Below are positions 57,915 through 64,000 of a stretch of DNA of 64,000 bases, in pieces. The notes under the pieces are model-generated. The model saw only the letters and a program-made list of their open reading frames with translations, did no database searches and had not been told where the DNA came from. Each line of letters starts with the position of its first letter. Position 1 is the stretch's first letter. The DNA is from Plumapathes pennacea (lineage: Eukaryota; Cnidaria; Anthozoa; Antipatharia; Myriopathidae). Location: NCBI GenBank assembly GCA_964036295.1, contig OZ038462.1, forward strand, positions 27,393,759 to 27,457,758, in the 5' to 3' direction. Position numbers and translations under genes: made by a program.

Positions 57915-59752
57915 TCAGAGTATGAGAGTTTCTTTGCCTCGAGTCTCAAGAAAAGGTTTCAACACTGCAGCGGCGTCAGGTCGATGAATTAAGACTTGTA
58001 ATGTGTAGTAAAGTTTGTAGACCGTAGCGTCGGGAGTTGTAGCGGACCAGTCTTGAAGCAACAGCTGTGTACTCTGGGTTGGCTCAAGTTTGAAGTTCAT
58101 AGCTTGTGTGTGTGTATAGCCAAGTTTCCCCGCCAGATACACCCAGTTCCTCATTGCCTTTGGGTTGAGATAAAAGCCAAGCTGTTCAAAAATGTCCGCC
58201 CCCAAGTCCTTCACCATCTCCACGCCATGGTTCCCTAAAATCAGAGAAAATTCTTTGAATAATACAGATATAACACTATTTTTAAAAAAAATCTCGAGCA
58301 AAATCTCCAAATGCGTCCTGGGAAGCATCCCCATGGATTCCCCCGCGAAGCTCGCGCCTTCGCCGCTTGCACAATTGGAAACCGGTCAGATTCTCCAATG
58401 GACAACGCCCCTGAGAATCCCCGGATAATCTTCTTCTTGTTTGCATCAACACAACAGCAAAGCAATTCAATAGTATTATATAGACACAAGTGTTTTACTG
58501 AAAAATATACCGTGCGTAAAATTCGTACGAAACTACATCCGGGACTCGAGATTTCCCACTTCTGTTTGTGCATTTTCTCATAAAACACTCGTGTCTATAT
58601 AATAAAAAGAAAATTACACGGGGGCTTGAAGATACAGATTTCTTTTTTTTCTCGTGGTATTTTTCTTATTTTTCTCGTGGTAAAATTCATATCTTTGCGC
58701 CGCCGTGTAATATCCTTTATTTTTTATTTCTGTGACTCAATCTTATTTCAGAGTTAGCAGATCAGATTGAATCAACCAACGACATCATTTCAACAGGTTT
58801 CCCCGTTCGTTGCAGGCAAGTTTTCGTTTGGTAGTGAAAATGAGGCGAGGCAAAAGTTGCGGAGGGGGGGGGGGGGGGGGGGGAAAGGGCGGAGGTGCCC
58901 CGCCCCCTCCCCTCCCCCGCCCCATTCTACTCGCAAACGAAAAATGTTAAGGTCTGCAAAACGGTTTGGAACACTTTTATCACCTAATTGAATGCACTGT
59001 CAGTGTTCTAAACACAATATCGCAGATAATAAATTTGGTCATGTGCCAAAGGTCGGTCTACTCTCGTCAGCTGTCGCCGCGACTGATATACGATCCTTCC
59101 CAGCTGTGTGTACAATATTGGGCCGCAAGAAATGTTTTGTCGTTAAACAGGATATGCCGCTTCACTGATCATCCATAAATCACTTTTCACTAAGCCGTTT
59201 CGCAAAAGCAAGTCATTAAACGGAGCACACAGCCGAATAATAAGAAGACGAGACGTACAATTAAAAGGATCAGGTTTAACAGGCGGTGACGAGAATATTA
59301 GACAAATAAACAATCTCCTGGCCTATGCCAACACAAAATATCGCCAAACCTGGTTTGTCTTCCAAGAATCTGCCTGCTGTTGCTGCTCCTGTCGTGATAT
59401 TAGAGTCAGTCACGACTTCCAGTGATCCTCCGATGTTGGAACTCGGCCAGTTTGTAGATTCGTTCCCGATCTGAAAATCGTCAACCTTCCTTGCCAGATC
59501 AACCCTTCCAATCTGTTCGAGAAGGTCCTTGAGGTAGAGAAGCTGTCCTTTTTGGACGAGGCCTGCGCGATGCAAGAGATTCACCAAACCGAGTGCGTCC
59601 GCTGATTCCAACATTTCCGGCGGAATGTGTTCCTGGCACAAAAACTTCATTCCTTGAACTTGATTGCTTGTCAAATCTTTACAGATGGCCAGGAGAAATT
59701 TTAAGTAATCTGAAATCACCGACTGGCCCATTATATTTGATCTGTTTATCAT
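57915..59752 (-). CDS. FADD: FADD-like adaptor: death effector domain plus death domain
   Basis: Two coding exons, 59752-59350 and 58234-57915, joined in phase 1, give 240 residues (human FADD 208). Start: the ATG at 59752; a second Met seven residues later (MGQSVISDYLKFLL) may be the real start, since the domain begins there. Residues about 8-92 form a death effector domain, with LKFLLAICKDLTSNQ, MKFLCQEHIP, LVNLLHRAGLV and LYLKDLLEQIGRVDLARKV matching helices 1-6. A Ser/Thr/Gly linker follows, then a death domain from about 145 (DIFEQLGFYLNP, NWVYLAGKLGY, LLLQDWSATTPDATVYKLYYTL, VLKPFLETRG). In animals FADD joins death receptors, through the death domain, to caspase-8, through the effector domain, in the cytosol. 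It lies directly upstream of two TNF receptors on the same strand. The intron carries two fold-back elements. The donor is G followed by GTTTGG, weaker than usual, but it is the one that keeps phase. Confidence 0.9.
58474..58604. mobile_element. Fold-back element in the FADD intron, copy A
   Basis: The left arm TATTATATAGACACAAGTG and the right arm CACTCGTGTCTATATAATA are inverted copies, and the match extends inward through the TTTTA and CTGA/TCAT region. The element is 131 bp with no open frame, consistent with a MITE. Confidence 0.75.
58613..58711. mobile_element. Fold-back element in the FADD intron, copy B (ATTACACGG ends)
   Basis: It starts ATTACACGGGGGCTTGAAGA and ends CTTTGCGCCGCCGTGTAAT, with a T-rich centre. 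The terminal ATTACACG core is the same as in the elements at 39655-40003, which suggests one family. It sits 9 bp from the preceding element. Confidence 0.65.
58862..58882 (+). repeat. Poly-G run in the FADD intron
   Basis: An uninterrupted run of about 20 G residues followed by purine-rich and then C-rich sequence. Tracts like this can form quadruplexes and are prone to assembly error. Confidence 0.85.
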
Positions 59753-60135
59753 TCTCTCTGCAACGCACGTGTTTGTTGAAGGCTAAGGGGATGTCCCTTT
59801 CCCAGAACTCATTGCGGGCATTGAGGATACGTAATCTATACTGATGAACCGCCCAGACTTCTAACACAAGTCGATTGGAGAACTCAGAAGCAGAAAGGAA
59901 ACAAAACAAGTGCATATTACCGAAAAAATACCTGTCCCCTGATATGCATCTGTAACTTTAAAAAATTGCATCACAGATCGGGTGTACAGTCAAGGGAGCG
60001 ATCAAACACCCGATCAAATAAGAGATTCTCAGAATGGATGCGTGACAAACAAACCTTTCGTGACAAGCAGGAGATTATAGCCGTCGATTAGCTCAGGTGA
60101 CCAGAATTGGTATCAAGTTGATTATTATTTAAAGT

Positions 60136-60240
60136 TTTGCCGAGCTTCGCTCTCGGGCAACTGTTCGCTTCTCGGAACAGATAATATCCTCGGACAATTA
60201 TCCGTGCATATTTCCTCGCCAAAAGTAGTTTATTGTTTAT
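60136..60240 (+). mobile_element. Half copy of the 7091-7268 fold-back element
   Basis: It begins GCCGAGCTTCGCTCTCGGGC and ends GCCAAAAGTAGTTTATTG. From the CTCTCGGGCAACTG word onward it is nearly identical to the right arm at 7182-7268. The other arm is missing, so this is a single-arm (solo) or truncated insertion. Confidence 0.8.
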
Positions 60241-60277
60241 ATATTTGTACGCAAAGGCAAGATGTTTCTCTAGAATG

Positions 60278-60442
60278 CTATCTGTGTGAGAATGTGGTCC
60301 CGGCGAGATAATTGAATAATACGTCAAAGCTAAGCTCATTCGTTTTGATCTGGAAAGTTCCGCCGGGGTTTATATCAAATTGTTCCCCCGCCTTAATCCC
60401 AATCCCGACGTCCATCAAGATGTCCTCAAGGAAACCACACAT
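60278..60442 (-). other. Coding-like fragment of unknown identity
   Basis: A minus-strand frame from an ATG at 60442 (MCGFLEDILMDVGIGIKAG, then FDINPGGTFQIKTNELSF) to a stop at 60278 has the residue mix of real protein, and the frame is open further upstream to about 60496. I do not recognise it. An acceptor-like AGCAATCAG lies near 60499, so it could be a last exon, an upstream FADD exon or a pseudogene remnant. The half fold-back element starts only about 40 bp downstream of its stop. Confidence 0.3.
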
Positions 60443-60971
60443 TGTAACCCGAAAACAACGCAAATTTGGACACCAATCGACAATAAACAACCTCACTGAT
60501 TGCTCCTTCTTCAGATCGAAGAAACGACAAAAAAAATTACAGTAAATCCAATAGAGTGAAGTGGGCTGCTGCTCGTGTGTTCAATTATCTATCAGTCGGA
60601 ACAGAGCAACCCATTTTGATGACGTCTAGAAGGTTAGTATTTCACCGGAATACAGACTTATTTAGATAATTCGATGATGTTATCATAAAGGTTTCTGTCA
60701 TAAGAGTCTATGAGGGCGTGACTGAAAGGTCAGCAGGCCTCACGAGTCACACATTAACATAATCATATTCACGGCTCATTCCTCACGCGAAGATAGAACG
60801 AGCCGTCTGTTATCTTTCTCTCGACTCAGCAAGGATCTGTCTCGTCACAGTTTGGCCGACCCAATAATCAGTTTAGTATAAGACGAAAGAACGTCTGGAC
60901 CGTGAAACCGCGGCGTCGAGCAGATAGTTTGAGCGCGTACAGTATATCGCACCGCAGTCTGCAACATTTTT

Positions 60972-60981
60972 TGGTAAGTAT
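60972..60981 (+). other. Candidate donor ending a 5' untranslated exon of the plus-strand gene
   Basis: CATTTTTTGGTAAGTATC contains a strong donor, GTAAGTAT, at about 60973. The preceding GC-richer stretch (about 60880-60970, with GAAACCGCGGCGTCGAGC) has no long frame and could be the first, non-coding exon of the gene whose ATG is at 63567. Pairing the two exons is inference. Confidence 0.3.
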
Positions 60982-61618
60982 CTTGAGGTAGTCTAAAATA
61001 CACTATTGATGAATTTTCTCTTGTGTTCAACGCGCGATGACCAGGGAGGGTTTGAAATAAATAACTTTGTCTTGATCATGACAACTGCACCAACTGAGTA
61101 TATCACTATGTTTGTACACAGTCTTTGATTAATTTTTTATGGTGCCGTAGCTTAGTCCACACGAAAAGTCATTTCTATTTCCTTGCGTTTGCGTTTGCGC
61201 GTCATAAATGTTTAACATTGTTTAACATAATATCGTGTGAACCGGTCGGTTTGCGTTAGCTCTTGCCTTAATTGCTTTACTCGTGCACATGTGGAGTTAT
61301 TATATATTGATTGTTTGGTAAGTCACTAAGGGAAGATATACTATTAATCAAAACTGAGCTTGCAGACGGCTTTGTCACAAGTTGTTATATTGTATATCAA
61401 GAACACACACTAACAGCAGACCCTTGAGATGTGTCTCATGACCTGATCCAATTTCAATGCAAAATTGATGCTGTAACTTTTTCCTGGATAATTTCACGCA
61501 AAGAGAAACATGTACCAGATTTATCTGCTCGTCATTTATACATCAACTGTAAATCCTGCCGTCATACATCATGTGTGTCTGAACTACATTGTTGCGGCGC
61601 AACTCGCGGCAGCTGTGT

Positions 61619-61857
61619 TTACATAACATTGCACCGTTGTTTGGTAAACCGCTCTTTTTCTTTTGACGGTCGATTTTTAGAATACACATCATCAGTCTTC
61701 ATAAAGGTGTCAGCCGCTTCAGTCATGTAGTCCGACTGTACGGCAGAACCGTCGCCCGGAAGCAAAATATTCGTATCGTTGAAGTATTTGTTGTCGCTGT
61801 GGTGGTTCTCTGCTCTCTGTCGGCTTCCAACTGACACGTCATCTGGTGGTGGCACGA
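61619..61857 (-). CDS. Candidate last exon of a minus-strand gene, ending in a CaaX-like box
   Basis: A pyrimidine-rich tract (CTCTCCCCCTCTCCC) and AAAG acceptor precede 61857. From there a phase-1 frame runs to TAA at 61619. The 78 or so residues are hydrophilic and look coding (VPPPDDVSVGSRQRAENHH; YMTEAADTFMKTDDVYSKN), finishing with the basic KEKERFTKQRCNVM. Cys followed by three residues with Met last, after basic residues, resembles a farnesylation (CaaX) signal as in Ras proteins, lamins or paralemmins, and would direct the protein to a membrane. Upstream exons were not found; they would lie within the plus-strand gene's intron or beyond the window. It could also be a retained fragment or chance. 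Confidence 0.4.
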
Positions 61858-62025
61858 CTTTGGGAGAGGGGGAGAGGGGGAGAGTGGAAACACTTCAAAA
61901 AGCCCTGGTGTTATAATTCATCCTTAGAGCAAAGTTGTACACTGATTCGAATGATCAGCTTTGGCTGGCGGTTAGCCAGATTTACCCAAGTAAAACAATA
62001 GAGCGTCGTGGGGTAGATAATAACG

Positions 62026-62056
<31 letters not shown>

Positions 62057-62727
62057 GGAAGAATTAGATAGCAAGGGGAACTTGGAAATCCTTGATAATG
62101 ACACACCTTCCGCTGGTATTATTGGTTATCTCGATTTTCATGCGACACGACACGGTGGTTTGACGAACCAAGAAGCTCGAAATAATGATATGGCAGAATG
62201 GAGATATAAAAGACGTTCAGTTTTAACTCTTTCCAATCCAATAGTAAACTAAATCTGGGTATTTATCGACGTAGGGGGTTATGAAGATAAGCGGGCTGAT
62301 AGTAATCCGGCAAATCTGAGGTAGAAGCTTGCCTCACACGCGACATTTTTGACATACCTTCGGGACCGCCGACCCAGGAAAATTAGTGAGCCGGCAAATT
62401 ATTACGAGCAAAACACCCTGAAGCTCCGTTTGCAGCAACTGAGACTGTTACATGCATTGCACCGATAAGAAAATTAAATAACAGCAACAGCGAGTAAAAT
62501 GAGTAGCGTAATAGCTGTTGGAAGGCTCTTATTTGATAGGTTTACTTATGTTTCACAGCTCCATCGTTTTTAGGTTAGGATTTGTGTTTGGTTGTTTTGA
62601 AACATTTTGTTGGCAAAATGGTGCAAGATTTTACGAGAGGTCCATGCGAATAAATTATACTTTGTGTTGAAAACCTGTATTTGACAAATTGATTCCAAAA
62701 TCAAGCATGACTCCTTTACTCCTCAGA

Positions 62728-62840
62728 TGGTGCACTCTGGGTGCCAGAAGTTTCTCGCTCTCGGAAGCTCCGGTGCCCTACGCGGCCGCACTGGAGCTTC
62801 CAAGAGCGAGAAACCTCTGGCACCCAGGGTAATGGTGCAC
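62728..62840. mobile_element. Fold-back element with ~50-bp arms
   Basis: TGGTGCACTCTGGGTGCCAG and, inward, GTTTCTCGCTCTCGGAAGCT pair with the inverted right arm GGAGCTTCCAAGAGCGAG through CTGGCACCCAGGGTAATGG to TGCACA. The loop is GC-rich and contains a GCGGCCGC octamer. Open frames on both strands cross it because of the symmetry; none is a gene. Confidence 0.75.
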
Positions 62841-63566
62841 AGACAAAATACACAGTCCACGCCTGTATTGGCGTATGTGGGTAAATTATTGCGCAGAAAT
62901 GTCTTAAAATAGATCCTGCAATGCTGCTGGAGGAAATTGCTAAACCTTTTAACAATGTGTATAGTTTTTGCGGGCTCTAAATCTCCAACGAAATGTTAAT
63001 TCAGTTTCCGCCTAATCGCAAAAAAAAAATAGAGCGATAAAATTTGGCACTCCACTGACTGTTTGCCTCTCAAGTAATACAGGCAGGATTCCGGGCCTGC
63101 AGTTACAAGTAGAAACTACAGACAGTTACTGTTCCGTAACGCGTCACCACTGTCATCTCATTGTGATTTGGCCTTTGCTTTCGAAGATCGAGGTAACGTA
63201 ACCTTCTCTAGCTCGTTTGCATTTTCAACTCATTCGTAAAACTTCCTTGGACCAACCGTTTGATGAAGCGTTTTAACAAAACGAAAAGACTATATACATC
63301 AAAGAAATGAAGATAATATACAACTACATAAGCTAACCTTCGACACTGGCCGTTTTGTTTCATGTTTTCTTTGTCGTTTGGTAGTTCTCTGTAGGAAAAT
63401 GCTTTTTTACCTTGTTTTATAGACAAAATCATATAACCTTTTGATTTTGTCAAGTTATAAACTTTTCATGGGACTAACATTTATATTTTTTGTTATTTCA
63501 GATAGCGGAACTTTGTTTTTACTTGAGAACGTAATTGTACACTGTTGAATACCATTGACGTAAAGA

Positions 63567-63612
63567 ATGAAGCGCATACTATCGAAAAAGAAGGACAAGA
63601 AAGAAGCCAAAG
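63567..63612 (+). CDS. First coding exon of an unidentified gene, truncated by the window end
   Basis: An acceptor (TTGTTATTTCAG) ends at 63501. The ATG at 63567 opens 15 codons plus one base reading MKRILSKKKDKKEAK, and the donor GTGAGCC follows at 63613. The very basic N-terminus could contact membrane or nucleic acid, but the family cannot be named from it. No further exon is visible in the remaining 390 bp. A 5' untranslated exon ending near 60972 is possible. Confidence 0.45.
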
Positions 63613-64000
63613 GTGAGCCACCTGCTCTCATTACAAATGTGTACTGTCTCTTTTGTTCAACCTGATGTGATAGATAAAGACATTTCCCTCAAAAGCAATC
63701 AGTGCATTTCGATTACTTCAGCTTAATCAACTGCTCCTGTCAACTGTGTGGTTTCACATAAGACATTCACTTTATGTGTTTTGTCACGTATAAATCACAT
63801 ATCGTTCAAAGAACTGTTGGCATGCTACCTGTTATCAACCGACGCTTACAGTATCTCTAATATATGTGATAAGTGTCACATATAGTTTAGCGAGAACTTT
63901 ACACTTGATAGCTTGCTCACTCAGGACAGTCTGATTTAACAGTCAAATTCTCTACATCACTCATACATCGGGAAGACTGATTTGTGTTATGAACTCAAGA

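Noticed and set aside
1-64000. CRISPR arrays, operons, tRNA or rRNA genes
   Set aside because: No regularly spaced repeat-spacer structure, no ribosomal sequence and no cloverleaf was seen; the tRNA-like B-box at 40.9 kb is better explained as a SINE.

Overview
The window is eukaryotic and reads as an animal, most likely a cnidarian (coral or sea anemone). This is inferred from GT-AG multi-exon genes, introns filled with fold-back elements and microsatellites, tandem EDAR-like TNF receptors beside a FADD gene, and a secreted protein with divergent fibrinogen-like repeats. The track-level ORFs had to be joined by hand at splice sites. For four genes the joined exons give one open frame from ATG to stop.

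Layout. (1) 0-3.5 kb: no gene, a patchwork of duplicated AT-rich sequence. (2) 3.58-8.17 kb, +: a FAM114A1/A2-like gene in five coding exons (638 codons). (3) 8.55-10.93 kb: a satellite-like array of about 360-bp units with a higher-order pattern. (4) 10.9-17.3 kb: no gene recognised. (5) 17.29-24.41 kb, +: an ABCC4/MRP4-like full ABC transporter in eight coding exons (1295 codons) in which several nucleotide-binding-domain motifs are altered. (6) 25.3-26.0 kb, -: a small cysteine-rich gene that looks frameshifted. (7) 26-30 kb: repeats and small terminal-inverted-repeat elements. (8) 30.08-34.31 kb, -: a secreted protein with two fibrinogen-like repeats in eight exons (550 codons).

(9) 37.3-56.2 kb: a tandem duplication carrying two TNF-receptor-superfamily genes, both on the minus strand. 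The copies share 3' flank, receptor exons, long first intron and 5' non-coding exon. The ectodomains are conserved, but the cytoplasmic tails diverge: the distal gene ends soon after the membrane and the proximal one has an 84-residue tail. (10) 57.9-59.75 kb, -: FADD (death effector domain plus death domain), directly upstream of the receptor pair. (11) 60-64 kb: coding-like fragments, fold-back elements, a candidate terminal exon ending in a CaaX-like motif (-), and the first coding exon of a plus-strand gene that runs off the window.

FADD is the adaptor that links death receptors to caspase-8 in animals, so the receptor-FADD neighbourhood is the functional theme of the right half. Neither receptor tail shows an obvious death domain, so direct receptor-FADD pairing is not demonstrated. 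The ABCC gene and the fibrinogen-like gene have no visible link to it.
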